Below are positions 10,178 to 17,194 of a stretch of 64,000 nt of DNA, piece after piece. The notes below the pieces were generated by a model, which saw only the letters and a program-made list of their open reading frames with translations, was not told where the DNA came from and did no database searches. The stretch spans positions 48,222 to 112,221 of the forward strand of contig JADFIR010000004.1 in assembly GCA_022566535.1 (NCBI GenBank). Direction: 5' to 3'. Source of the stretch: Planctomycetota bacterium (lineage in GTDB: Bacteria; Planctomycetota; Phycisphaerae; Phycisphaerales; SM1A02). Position numbers and translations under genes: made by a program. Within the stretch, counting starts at the first letter, position 1, and each line of letters begins with the position of its first letter.

Positions 10178-10609
10178 ATGAACGACGATGAGTTCTTCAA
10201 GTACGTATTGAGCGGCTACGAGGCTGAGCTGAAAGAGAGCGATCGCCTGTATGGCAGATGTCCGCTCATTCTTACTGCGAATGTGGTCATCGGAGGTCTG
10301 GTGGGCTTCTTGACCACCGACGCGTACCTTGGAAATCTCGGGTTCCTGGAGTTAGTGTACTATTGTAGCGTGATAGTCGTTGTCTTGTTTCTTGCTGGGT
10401 CGCTCGCGTGCCTTGCGGCATCGATATGGAAGCGCACGTATGAGAGGACAAAGAGTCCCGATGAATGGGACAGGTGGCGCAGCAGCTACGAGGACATGAT
10501 ACGCAAGTCATACGGAGGCTACACCGACGAGGAAGTTAAGCGACACGTTGCAGCCGGCCTGCGCACAGCAATGGCTGGCCAGATGATGCCGCTCTTGCGA
10601 CGGAAGTAG
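10178..10609 (+). CDS. Hypothetical two-helix membrane protein
   Basis: 143 residues from ATG 10178 (the frame also contains GTG 10169). A cytosolic-looking N-terminus (DDEFFKYVLSGYEAELKESD) is followed by two membrane helices (ILTANVVIGGLVGFL and YYCSVIVVVLFLAGSLACLA), then a charged 70-residue tail with YGGYTDEEVKRHVAAGLRTA. The layout recalls 2TM effector proteins such as SLATT-type domains, but I see no diagnostic motif. One base separates its stop from the 37-codon ORF at 10611, and a polyproline ORF follows, suggesting a three-gene unit. GC content is lower than in the flanks. Confidence 0.65.
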   Translation: MNDDEFFKYVLSGYEAELKESDRLYGRCPLILTANVVIGGLVGFLTTDAYLGNLGFLELVYYCSVIVVVLFLAGSLACLAASIWKRTYERTKSPDEWDRWRSSYEDMIRKSYGGYTDEEVKRHVAAGLRTAMAGQMMPLLRRK

Positions 10610-10610
10610 G

Positions 10611-10724
10611 ATGATCAATGACCGCCGATTCTGGTGGCTAAACATGGCCATAGCGCTCGCTGTACTAGCGATGTTGCCCGTCGCTATCCAAGGTGTGTCA
10701 CGAGTACTGCTGGAGTTGTTCTAG
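10611..10724 (+). CDS. Small hydrophobic peptide (37 aa)
   Basis: ATG 10611 lies one base after the preceding stop. The peptide is MINDRRFWWLNMAIALAVLA followed by MLPVAIQGVSRVLLELF: a short polar start and one membrane helix. It could be an independent micro-protein. Alternatively it is the third helix of the upstream protein split off by a frameshift, because RRFWWLNMAIA resembles the linker-helix of longer 3TM proteins. The spacing is compatible with translational coupling. Confidence 0.45.
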   Translation: MINDRRFWWLNMAIALAVLAMLPVAIQGVSRVLLELF

Positions 10725-10736
10725 CGGAGAAGCGAA

Positions 10737-10907
10737 ATGCCCAACGAAACTGAGTCTCCCCACCCACCGCCGCCACCGCCGCCGCCACCGCCGCCGCCAC
10801 CGCCGCCGCCACCGCCGCCGGACCGGTTCGAGCGTGGCTTTCCAACTACGCCGCCTCCGGCCCCACCACCACCGCGAGCTGAACCACCGCCACCGGGTGA
10901 GCAATAG
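10737..10907 (+). CDS. Polyproline micro-protein (56 aa)
   Basis: ATG 10737 is preceded by GGAGA at 10726-10730. The peptide starts MPNETESPH, continues with 19 consecutive prolines encoded by a 12-bp tandem repeat (10764-10820), then DRFERGFPTTPPPAPPPPRA and ends PPPPGEQ. Translation of such a run would depend on EF-P. The third ORF of the 10178-10907 unit. It could be a secreted or linker-like peptide; no homologue is recognised. The simple repeat also makes the length unstable. Confidence 0.45.
   Translation: MPNETESPHPPPPPPPPPPPPPPPPPPPDRFERGFPTTPPPAPPPPRAEPPPPGEQ
10764..10820 (+). repeat. 12-bp tandem repeat CCACCGCCGCCG
   Basis: Four full copies of CCACCGCCGCCG follow a partial copy, 57 bp in all, in frame with the polyproline ORF. 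It is a microsatellite-like tract in which slippage by a unit would keep the frame. Confidence 0.9.
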
Positions 10908-10931
10908 ACGTCCGCGTAGTTGGGACGGAAC

Positions 10932-11045
10932 ATGGGACGCGACGGGAGTTTTTTTCACGGTCATCCCCTGATCGACCGCCGGCGTGAGATCGACCAGCTC
11001 GTCCTGGCGAACCTGCTGCGGCTGAACCAGGAACTGGCGGGGTGA
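10932..11045 (+). pseudogene. Possible small ORF or remnant of a DNA-modification-type gene 3' end
   Basis: ATG 10932 to TGA 11043 gives 37 residues. The last 25 (LIDRRREIDQLVLANLLRLN, then QELAG) resemble the coiled C-terminal tail of restriction or methylation proteins (REIDxLVxxLLxL). The N-terminal 12 residues look random. I interpret it as a gene fragment, but it could be a small gene. The repeat at 11046 begins directly after its stop. Confidence 0.3.
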
Positions 11046-11137
11046 GGTGCCACCGCGACCGGCGGTCGCGGCTTTACAGCCGGTGCTGTGTCAATCGTCG
11101 TCAAAGTCCATTCCCTCCCAGAGGGCGGCGCGGAGGC
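11046..11137. repeat. 92-bp repeat B (gene 3' end plus hairpin)
   Basis: The intact counterpart of 9069-9160. It contains hairpin GCGACC-GGC-GGTCGC and the last 15 codons of the minus-strand gene at 11091-11291. The hairpin lies just after the stop of that gene, so it may act as its transcription terminator. Confidence 0.7.
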
Positions 11138-11291
11138 CGGGTTTGGGAAGCGGTCCGTCGCGAGCCATGATGCGCTCCAGGGCTTTGAAGGCTTCGTCGC
11201 CGTGTATGCCGGGTCGGTGCGGGCCGATGCACCTGTTGCGGGATTCGTAGGTTCTGTCCAACGTATTCAAGCTCACCTCAAAGCAGGGCAT
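11091..11291 (-). CDS. Small hypothetical protein (66 aa)
   Basis: 66 residues ending GLRAALWEGMDFDDD, with HGDEAFKALERIMARDG in the middle. The acidic WEGMDFDDD tail recurs in a degraded copy at 9069-9160, which argues that the sequence is or was a real coding unit. No family is recognised. The start at ATG 11291 is uncertain. It may be truncated at its 5' end by the rearranged spacer to the right. Confidence 0.4.
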   Translation of the reverse strand: MPCFEVSLNTLDRTYESRNRCIGPHRPGIHGDEAFKALERIMARDGPLPKPGLRAALWEGMDFDDD

Positions 11292-11927
11292 GACTCGCCT
11301 GGTACGGCAAAGAGGGTCAATCCCGAAAAAGCGGGCGGCACGGGTCAGTATCGGCGATTCTGTCGGCCTTTGGGCCGCGTGGTGTCGTGAATGGTGAGTG
11401 CGGTCGCCCTGTTCGGGCTCGGGTCGGGTTGGGGACGGCGCAAGCTGGGGAGATCGAGCGTCGCCGCCGTTTCTGGCTGGATCGTCTCACAGCCATTAGG
11501 ATCGTCCTCAGCGGGTTTTGTGGATCGGGTGCTAGGGTGATATGGGTAGACCCGGGATATGGCGTCTCTTGGCCCCTGCTGACTTCCTACGCTGCCATAC
11601 GCCGCCGATGACCCATCTAATTCCCAAACAGACCTCGGCGGCGACCTCAGACGGCGTCTGCGGGCTCGTGCGACGGGCACTCGTGAAAGGCATATACGCG
11701 GCTTTGCGCGATCAGGACCACGCCCCCCACGTCTTCTCCCCCTGCGGTGGATGTACCCCCCCAAACAGACGACACAGACTTGAGAACTTACCACCGGAGT
11801 TTACGATCTGGTGAACTATCCGAGGGCGCTTTGCCGTCTTACAGTAGTCTGAGGGCGGTTGGACCGACCAGATTCCTTACAGCCGGGCTGTCTTTCAGCC
11901 CCCAGCTCACCTACCATGTAAGGTAGA
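11292..11927. other. Intergenic region at the left flank of the integrative element
   Basis: 636 nt without a convincing gene. Its right end holds a likely control region for the element: the imperfect palindrome CTACC-ATGTAA-GGTAG at 11911-11926, immediately before ATG 11928, could be an operator. The left boundary of the element probably lies in this stretch, but I could not find a repeat matching the region after the integrase gene. Confidence 0.4.
11911..11926 (+). promoter_or_regulatory. Inverted repeat before first gene of the element
   Basis: CTACC and GGTAG are separated by 6 nt and end 1 nt before ATG 11928. A repressor site is a reasonable guess, because the first gene of the element encodes a winged-helix-like protein. 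Confidence 0.3.
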
Positions 11928-12227
11928 ATGCGAGAGCAAACTACCCCGACAAAGCCCGAACAGCCCGAAAAAGCCGCTCCCCTGCTCGCCTGGGTCAATC
12001 CGCACCTCAGCCCTCAGCTTTGGCGCCTGCTTTCTTGCGTGTGGGGCAGAGGGCACGTCGGTCATACAGAAGTGACTAGCCGGGTTTGGGGCCAGCCGGT
12101 GAAACGACTCACGCTTGACGTGGCCGTGTGTCGTCTCAATCGCAAACTGAAATCCCTGAACTTCCCCGTGCGTTTGCACGTCCGGCGTTTCGATGTGTAT
12201 GTGGAGATGGGGGTGATATGGGGATGA
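11928..12227 (+). CDS. Winged-helix-like small protein of the integrative element
   Basis: 99 residues. SPQLWRLLSCVWGRGHVGHTEVTSRVWG and DVAVCRLNRKLKSLNFPVRLHV have the spacing of a winged helix domain like the C-terminal DNA-binding domain of response regulators, with the recognition helix near residues 65-78 and a final beta wing. No receiver domain is present. It is the first gene of the element, next to a palindrome, and its TGA overlaps the beginning of the ATPase gene (ATGA at 12224). It is probably the element's transcription or replication regulator; this is inference. Confidence 0.6.
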   Translation: MREQTTPTKPEQPEKAAPLLAWVNPHLSPQLWRLLSCVWGRGHVGHTEVTSRVWGQPVKRLTLDVAVCRLNRKLKSLNFPVRLHVRRFDVYVEMGVIWG

Positions 12228-13405
12228 TCGCCCAGCGGCCGATACCAGACGACGAAATGGACTTTGGGCCCACGGCTGACGAGCAAGCCGTACTCGACGC
12301 CAAAATGGCGAAGCTCGCCGAGGAGCACCGCGTGGCCAAGGGGCTCACCGCCTTCCGCGAAGCGTCCAAGAAGCCGGACTCAATCGTGTGGGCCGAAGCG
12401 AAGCCCGACGGCGGCGAGTTGGACGTGCAACGCGTGTCCGACATCGAGTCGAAGGAAGTGCGCTGGCTATGGAAAAAACGCGTCCCCTTGGGGAAAGGGA
12501 CGCTGCTCGCGGGCTATCCGGGAGTCTCGAAGTCGTTGGCTACGTTGGATTGGGCGGCGAGGGTATCGGCGGGTTTGGATTGGCCGCTGGGCGAGCCCAA
12601 CGAGGCGGGCGACGTAATCATCTTGTCCGCTGAGGATGACGCGTCCGACACCATCAAGCCTCGACTCGTCGCCGCCGGTGCCGATACAGACCGCTGTCAT
12701 GTGATCTTCGCGGTCAAACACAGGGGGAAGGAACGGCTCTTCACGTTGAAGGACGATCTCGCAAAGCTGGAACGGTTGTTGAAACGGCTCCCGGAGACGC
12801 GACTGGTCATCATCGATCCGATCTCGGCGTACCTGGGCGACGTGAACTCGTGGAAGGACTCAGAGGTGCGGGCTGTCCTGGCACCGTTGTCGAAGCTTGC
12901 CGCAGAACACGATGTCGCCATCGTGATGGTTACGCACTTGAACAAGAAAGACACGGACTCGATCAATCGTGTGTCCGGTAGCGGTGCGTTCGTCGCAGCA
13001 CCGAGGGCGGCCTACCTATTCGCACGAGACGATACAGACCTTTGCCACATGGCGTCGTTGAAGCTCAACATCACCAAGCGGCCCACGACCTTGTCCTATC
13101 GCATCGTAGAAAAAGACGGCACCGCGGTATTGGCGTGGGATAAGACCCCGTCCAAGGAGACAGCCGAGAGCCTGCTCGACACACACAGTCGCACGAGAGT
13201 CGCCGACGCGAAGAAGTTTCTCAAGAGAGTCCTGACCCCGCCTGAGGGTGGGCCGCACGCCGCGTCGGAGCTTTTCCATTGGGCGAAAATGGTCGGCTTT
13301 GCGAAGCGGACGCTGGAACGGGCCAAGTCAGACTTGAAGATTCAGTCCAAGCAAGACCGGGGCCCCGACGGCCAACTGAAAGAGGGTTTATGGTCACTCC
13401 CCTGA
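12218..13405 (+). CDS. RepA-like AAA ATPase/helicase
   Basis: 395 residues from ATG 12218; ATG 12224, overlapping the previous stop, is equally possible. A Walker A loop GYPGVSKS follows the lead-in GKGTLLAG. Next come DVIILSAEDDASDTIKPRL, Walker B RLVIIDPISAYLGD, and the sensor strand IVMVTHLNKK, the order seen in RecA-fold hexameric helicases of the RepA/AAA_25 group. A C-terminal helical domain may be a winged helix (FHWAKMVGFAKRTLERAKSD). It probably unwinds the element's origin during autonomous replication after excision. An inverted repeat follows 10 nt after the stop. Confidence 0.85.
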   Translation: MGMIAQRPIPDDEMDFGPTADEQAVLDAKMAKLAEEHRVAKGLTAFREASKKPDSIVWAEAKPDGGELDVQRVSDIESKEVRWLWKKRVPLGKGTLLAGYPGVSKSLATLDWAARVSAGLDWPLGEPNEAGDVIILSAEDDASDTIKPRLVAAGADTDRCHVIFAVKHRGKERLFTLKDDLAKLERLLKRLPETRLVIIDPISAYLGDVNSWKDSEVRAVLAPLSKLAAEHDVAIVMVTHLNKKDTDSINRVSGSGAFVAAPRAAYLFARDDTDLCHMASLKLNITKRPTTLSYRIVEKDGTAVLAWDKTPSKETAESLLDTHSRTRVADAKKFLKRVLTPPEGGPHAASELFHWAKMVGFAKRTLERAKSDLKIQSKQDRGPDGQLKEGLWSLP

Positions 13406-13415
13406 ATAATGAAAA

Positions 13416-13465
13416 ATGGCGGTGTGGTTTATTTGGGGTAAAAAACCGGACCGCCACACCGCCAT
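13416..13465. promoter_or_regulatory. 12-bp inverted repeat downstream of the RepA-like gene
   Basis: ATGGCGGTGTGG (13416-13427) and CCACACCGCCAT (13454-13465) form a perfect 12-bp inverted repeat with a 26-nt, AT-richer loop that contains a second nested pair (GGTTT/AAACC) and is followed by CGGTTTACC. There is no U tract. Candidates are an origin or initiator-binding site, an operator, or a hairpin that ends the RepA mRNA. Confidence 0.6.
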
Positions 13466-13551
13466 ATACGGTTTACCGCCAAACGGAGACCCAAAGCAGA
13501 CACCTAACATTGAGTAGACGAAATGAACAACGCCCCCGAGGAAACACGACC

Positions 13552-13779
13552 ATGAAGATGCTGCCCGCCGTACAGCAAGCCGCCGCATTCCTATCTCGCA
13601 TTCGGAACCCTGCGGATCGTGGGCAGATGCGAGATATTTTCGAGGGAGCGATCCTCGATCAGGTTTACTTCAAGGGCAAGAGCCAAGACGACGCGGAAGA
13701 GTTCGCCTTGGCGTTCATCGTGGGTCACGCGAAATGCGAGAACACAGCCTTGACCCCCGTCGTGAGGGCCATCGCCTGA
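13552..13779 (+). CDS. Small hypothetical protein of the integrative element
   Basis: 75 residues from ATG 13552 with GAGGAAA about 9 nt upstream. It begins MKMLPAVQQAAAFLSRIRNP and contains IFEGAILDQVYFKGKSQDDAEEFALAF. It looks like a compact helical protein, with no family recognised. The open frame extends upstream to 13279 but overlaps the ATPase gene and the inverted repeat, so the short form is preferred. Its stop and the next start overlap as TGATG at 13777-13781, so the two are translationally coupled. Confidence 0.6.
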   Translation: MKMLPAVQQAAAFLSRIRNPADRGQMRDIFEGAILDQVYFKGKSQDDAEEFALAFIVGHAKCENTALTPVVRAIA

Positions 13780-14096
13780 TGCACGACCACCCCGTAGGTT
13801 CAATGCCGGACGATTGGGACAGTCCCGATGCCCTGAGATATCTCAGCAAACATGACCCGTCCATACGAAGGAAGCTGCTGGAGTCGATAAGCGGGCGACA
13901 GATTCTTGAAGGGGATCGAGTGCGATCTCCCGCCAAGGCACAGTCAGCACAACCAGCAAACTTGCTTGATCGTCGGCGGAAGCTGATGCAAGAGATTGAA
14001 TTGATCGACCGCGAGCTAGGCGGCGAACCGGAGTTGCCCGCGAGCCCCGTATACCAACCCGAAAAGGAACAACCCGACCATGACACAAAAAAGTGA
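13779..14096 (+). CDS. Small hypothetical protein of the integrative element
   Basis: 105 residues. ATG 13779 overlaps the previous TGA. It contains SPDALRYLSKHDPSIRRKLL and, near the C-terminus, a charged helix LLDRRRKLMQEIELIDRELGG that could form a coiled coil. The final 17 nt overlap the next gene. Function is unknown. The tight coupling indicates it belongs to the replication or maintenance operon downstream of the RepA-like ATPase. Confidence 0.55.
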   Translation: MHDHPVGSMPDDWDSPDALRYLSKHDPSIRRKLLESISGRQILEGDRVRSPAKAQSAQPANLLDRRRKLMQEIELIDRELGGEPELPASPVYQPEKEQPDHDTKK

Positions 14097-14283
14097 TTTC
14101 CGTATCGACTTTGATCGAAACCAGCCCGAGCACATGACTCCGCCGCCCCCACCGCCGGAAAGCGACACATCGCCGCCTTTCAACAAGAATCCTAATGCAA
14201 GGCCCGACGCGCATTTCGATCCACTTGACGCTGATTCGGGATCGGTACGTTCGGATGTGCCCCGCGAAAGGCGGCGACGATGA
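14080..14283 (+). CDS. Small disordered hypothetical protein of the integrative element
   Basis: 67 residues starting MTQKSDFRIDFDRNQPE, with a six-proline run and an Asp/Arg-rich tail ending RERRRR. It overlaps the previous gene by 17 nt and the next by ATGA at 14280-14283. There are no hydrophobic stretches, so it is probably disordered and acts through binding. The conserved-looking gene overlaps support coding; the sequence gives no functional clue. Confidence 0.5.
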   Translation: MTQKSDFRIDFDRNQPEHMTPPPPPPESDTSPPFNKNPNARPDAHFDPLDADSGSVRSDVPRERRRR

Positions 14284-15032
14284 GCGATGAAGTTTTCGAT
14301 GACGGCGCATTCGATGAACAGCTCTCGGCTGACGAACAGGCCGACGTGGTCGATGAGATGACCGAGCAACAGGCGGCGGACGAGTTGACGCCCCACAAGG
14401 TCGATTACGAAGACGACGTGGATTACAGCCGAGGCCACCTCGATCAGCCGGAAGAGACGGCCGCTGATGTGCATAACCGGGCCCATATATTTTCGAGGGG
14501 TGACGTTGAGGACGATGCGAAAGCGATACAGGAACAGCGTGACGCTGACGACCTCGCCGCCCGACCTACGGATGCTCAGGTTGAGGAGCTTCGGCAGGCT
14601 CGTATCCTGGCTGATGCGATTGTTGAGGCCCAACGGCGACCTGTGCCCGACCCGGCCAAGGTTGCAACCAAGCAAGCCGAAGCCGCAGTACGTCGAGAAA
14701 TACACTTGCAGGACGACACCAGTTTCGCACGAGAAATGGAAGCCGAGGTCGCGGCTGACGAGCACGAATTGGAAAAAATAGAAGCTCGTGAGGAGATCGA
14801 GCAGGAGCGTCGTCGTGTCGCGGCTATCGACGCGAACTTCGGCGACCCGGTACCGGAACAGGAATACGGGGGCAGCTCCGGCGAAGGCGTTGACCGTAAT
14901 GTCTGGGCGATGGACCAAACCGAAGGCTGGGTAGATGTGGAAGGTCGTGCTCGCTTGATCCAACGCGAGACGGATCGCAACACGAAGGCGGCCGTAGCTC
15001 AGTTCATGCGAGAGAGGAAAATGGACGAGTGA
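14280..15032 (+). CDS. Acidic coiled-coil hypothetical protein of the integrative element
   Basis: 250 residues, very acidic in the first 60 (MSDEVFDDGAFDEQLSADEQ and onward), then long charged helices such as EMEAEVAADEHELEKIEARE followed by EEIEQERRRVAAID. It ends with a short globular-looking part (VWAMDQTEGWVDVEGRARLI). ATG overlaps the previous stop (ATGA) and its TGA overlaps the next GTG (GTGA). Acidic coiled-coil proteins in small mobile elements can be scaffold- or DNA-mimic-like, but nothing here proves that. Confidence 0.6.
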   Translation: MSDEVFDDGAFDEQLSADEQADVVDEMTEQQAADELTPHKVDYEDDVDYSRGHLDQPEETAADVHNRAHIFSRGDVEDDAKAIQEQRDADDLAARPTDAQVEELRQARILADAIVEAQRRPVPDPAKVATKQAEAAVRREIHLQDDTSFAREMEAEVAADEHELEKIEAREEIEQERRRVAAIDANFGDPVPEQEYGGSSGEGVDRNVWAMDQTEGWVDVEGRARLIQRETDRNTKAAVAQFMRERKMDE

Positions 15033-15451
15033 CGAAGGTAATCCACAGGACGAAGCGTGGGCGGGTCAATGCGGCACAGCGTGAGTCAACGAAAGCAACT
15101 GTGGTCGGGCTCGTGAGCGACATGTACGCGGCGTTCGACGAGTTGTACGCGAAGGCCCCCGGCATGACAAGCGGAAGAGCGAAGCGTGTGCCGGAACGCG
15201 CTTGGGCTAAGGCTATTTCGGGACTCGCCGCCGGGCACATGGGCCTCTACGAGCTTATGCAGTTTCTTGGCGTCGATCCGACGACGGAGCAGGAAGAACA
15301 GTCGAAGCGAATTACGAGCTTTCTCGCGGAGATCGAGACGCCGACGGAAAGACGATCCGCAACGGCACTCGGCCTGAGCGACCACGAAAAACGCGTGCAG
15401 ACCGTCATTGACGCTGCCAACGCCCGGCGACCCGAGCTAGGATTGAGCTAA
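15029..15451 (+). CDS. Hypothetical protein of the integrative element
   Basis: 140 residues from GTG 15029, which overlaps the previous stop as GTGA. A basic start (TKVIHRTKRGRVNAAQR) leads into amphipathic helices (VVGLVSDMYAAFDELYAKAP) and a C-terminal charged segment. It may be all-helical. It is the last gene of the tightly coupled run (13552-15451). No recognisable family; a small DNA-packaging-type or regulatory role would be speculation. Confidence 0.55.
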   Translation: MTKVIHRTKRGRVNAAQRESTKATVVGLVSDMYAAFDELYAKAPGMTSGRAKRVPERAWAKAISGLAAGHMGLYELMQFLGVDPTTEQEEQSKRITSFLAEIETPTERRSATALGLSDHEKRVQTVIDAANARRPELGLS

Positions 15452-15479
15452 CGATGTCAGCCACACCAAGGAGCACTCA

Positions 15480-15890
15480 ATGAAGGCACGCGTCACATTC
15501 TTACGCATGATCCAGGACTTACACGACTTCCACATGGCCGTGAGAGACGACGACCAGATGGTGTCGCGTCTCTTCTTCGACCTCGAAATTGATGGGAAGC
15601 AGTACGATCAACTGACCGTTGAGGTCGCTCAACCTATGGGCACCGACTATGAGTCAGAGCCGATCACTGTTGCCCCGCTCGATCAGGAGAAGTATAACGG
15701 ACCGTGGAACCACGGTGCGTTCAGAGATGAAGCAGAGAAGTACTACCGACAGGCTCTGTCAATGGGCATTGGCGTCGGACCTGGGGTTCAGGCCGTGCGG
15801 ATGCGAGATAACCACTTCGACCTAGAAGTCGTTGTTGAGTTTGATGTGCAGCGTCCGCCCGTCGGTTGGTGTGGTCCGCCACAGGACTAA
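15480..15890 (+). CDS. Hypothetical protein of the integrative element
   Basis: 136 residues from ATG 15480, preceded by AAGGAG. It is tryptophan- and aromatic-containing (MIQDLHDFHMAVRDDDQMVS, then LFFDLEIDGKQYDQLTVEV) and looks like a small alpha/beta domain. The C-terminus ends with VGWCGPPQD. GC content drops clearly here compared with the chromosome, in keeping with foreign origin. It is separated by 28 nt from the coupled operon and may be its last member. Function unknown. Confidence 0.55.
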   Translation: MKARVTFLRMIQDLHDFHMAVRDDDQMVSRLFFDLEIDGKQYDQLTVEVAQPMGTDYESEPITVAPLDQEKYNGPWNHGAFRDEAEKYYRQALSMGIGVGPGVQAVRMRDNHFDLEVVVEFDVQRPPVGWCGPPQD

Positions 15891-15929
15891 TTTAGCATCG
15901 TAACCCTGGAGCACACCCGATGAAGCTCG

Positions 15930-16283
15930 TCACCCGTTCCTTCCCGTCGCAACCCTCCAGGCTTTCACGACCCCCTTCTGCAACCTGACGATCTTCTCCG
16001 CGTCGATCTCTCGGTCGGGAGTTGTCACGATCATGGCCCATGTGTGGCCGTCCTTGGAAACCCCATAGCCCAGTTCCTTTACCCTCTGCCGCTTGAGCAT
16101 CTGGCGCACTCGTTCAATCATCTTTTGGGATGTCTCGGCCCCCATGTCTCCCGGTTTGCAAAAGACGACGACCGTATTGGGCGGCCCCCACCAATCCATC
16201 GCCCCAACGCGGAGGTCTTCGTCTTGGTTGATATTGTTGGCGGCCTTTACCGCCTCCTCGTTCCAATCCACTTGGTTGCTCAT
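15930..16283 (-). CDS. Hypothetical protein, minus strand within the integrative element
   Basis: 117 residues starting MSNQVDWNEEAVKAANNINQ. The middle has DWWGPPNTVVVFCKPGDM and the end has GYGVSKDGHTWAMIVTTPDR, giving an alternating strand-helix pattern of a compact alpha/beta fold. It is the only minus-strand gene in the element, convergent with 15480-15890 and divergent from the AbiU2-like gene. It might be a regulator or partner of the latter, but this is position-based guesswork. Confidence 0.5.
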   Translation of the reverse strand: MSNQVDWNEEAVKAANNINQDEDLRVGAMDWWGPPNTVVVFCKPGDMGAETSQKMIERVRQMLKRQRVKELGYGVSKDGHTWAMIVTTPDREIDAEKIVRLQKGVVKAWRVATGRNG

Positions 16284-16386
16284 GGTGTGCCCTATCGCTC
16301 GGCCCGTCAGCCCCAGCGTACCAGATCATTCCAGCGTCGGCGGCGGCGAGTAGGGCGGCATTCATTCGTCATCAGGAGAAGTCGCT

Positions 16387-17004
16387 ATGGATTCATCAGA
16401 GACGTTCGATACATTCAGCAAAGAAGTGTTGAACGTTCGTACCGCCTGGGAACTCTGGGAACTACTTTATCAGGCTCCCCCCGAGGGAATTGGAACCGCA
16501 GTTGGTAATCTGGCATTGCGAGCTCCAACGTACTATCGATATTCCGTTTGGAGCCTGCTCAGCCTGGTCGTGCTCGCGGTGTGCCGGTTGGCCGATCCCA
16601 AAGTGGACAAACAAGGCAATCGGAATCTATGCATGGAGCTGATCTGGGATGAAAGTACCACCGAACCGCTCAACCGTCAGGAAAAACACGCCAAGACAGC
16701 CATGGTCAACGCCGACAAGATCATCAATGGAGACGAATTTCGCAAACTGCGGAACAGGATCCTTGCCCATAATGATTTGGACACGATAACTGGAAAGACC
16801 GCCGCTGGTGTTCCCTTTGACACGATCCGAGATGCGGTAGGGTGGATCGCCCGGTTTCGAGAGCGAATCGCTGCAGCTCGGGAGGGTCGCGAGGTGAAGT
16901 CCAGCACTGGCGAAGGCTCTCTGCCTCCTCCTGGAGATGTTGAGCACTGCCGCGCGGAACTCGAAGTCATATTGAAACGATTGGGGCAATACAGCGAAAC
17001 GTAG
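16387..17004 (+). CDS. AbiU2-like HEPN protein
   Basis: 205 residues from ATG 16387 with AGGAGA upstream. The pattern fits AbiU2-type HEPN domains: an N-terminal helix WELWELLYQAPPEG, a second helix WSLLSLVVLAVCRLADPK, and the motif LRNRILAHNDLD at residues 121-132, where Arg122 and His128 form the R-X4-6-H signature of HEPN RNases. AbiU2 was described in an abortive-infection locus. Lying between element maintenance genes and the integrase, it is a plausible anti-phage cargo gene. No nucleotidyltransferase partner is adjacent, which separates it from the MNT/HEPN pair at 47 kb. Confidence 0.65.
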   Translation: MDSSETFDTFSKEVLNVRTAWELWELLYQAPPEGIGTAVGNLALRAPTYYRYSVWSLLSLVVLAVCRLADPKVDKQGNRNLCMELIWDESTTEPLNRQEKHAKTAMVNADKIINGDEFRKLRNRILAHNDLDTITGKTAAGVPFDTIRDAVGWIARFRERIAAAREGREVKSSTGEGSLPPPGDVEHCRAELEVILKRLGQYSET

Positions 17005-17194
17005 CCCTACCTCCGTGCCCGCCGCCAAGATAATCGCATTCGGCCATCCACGGAAGCTCGTCGGTTAGGGACCGTAAACTACACACGTCGCCTCTCTCCG
17101 CACAAAGGTCCAGGGTGTCGCACGCGAAGGATACGGGTCTAAGCCCCGTCACGCCCTACAATCAAGCTCTTTGCCCTTCGCGCGAGGAAATCCC

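Noticed and set aside
11345..11794. 149-codon minus-strand ORF
   Set aside because: Composition like random GC-rich DNA, no start signal, no recognisable segment.
17120..17160. T-arm-like ACGGG-TCTAAGC-CCCGT, possible tRNA or tmRNA end
   Set aside because: No matching acceptor 5' half or anticodon arm upstream, and the loop does not fit TTCRANY.
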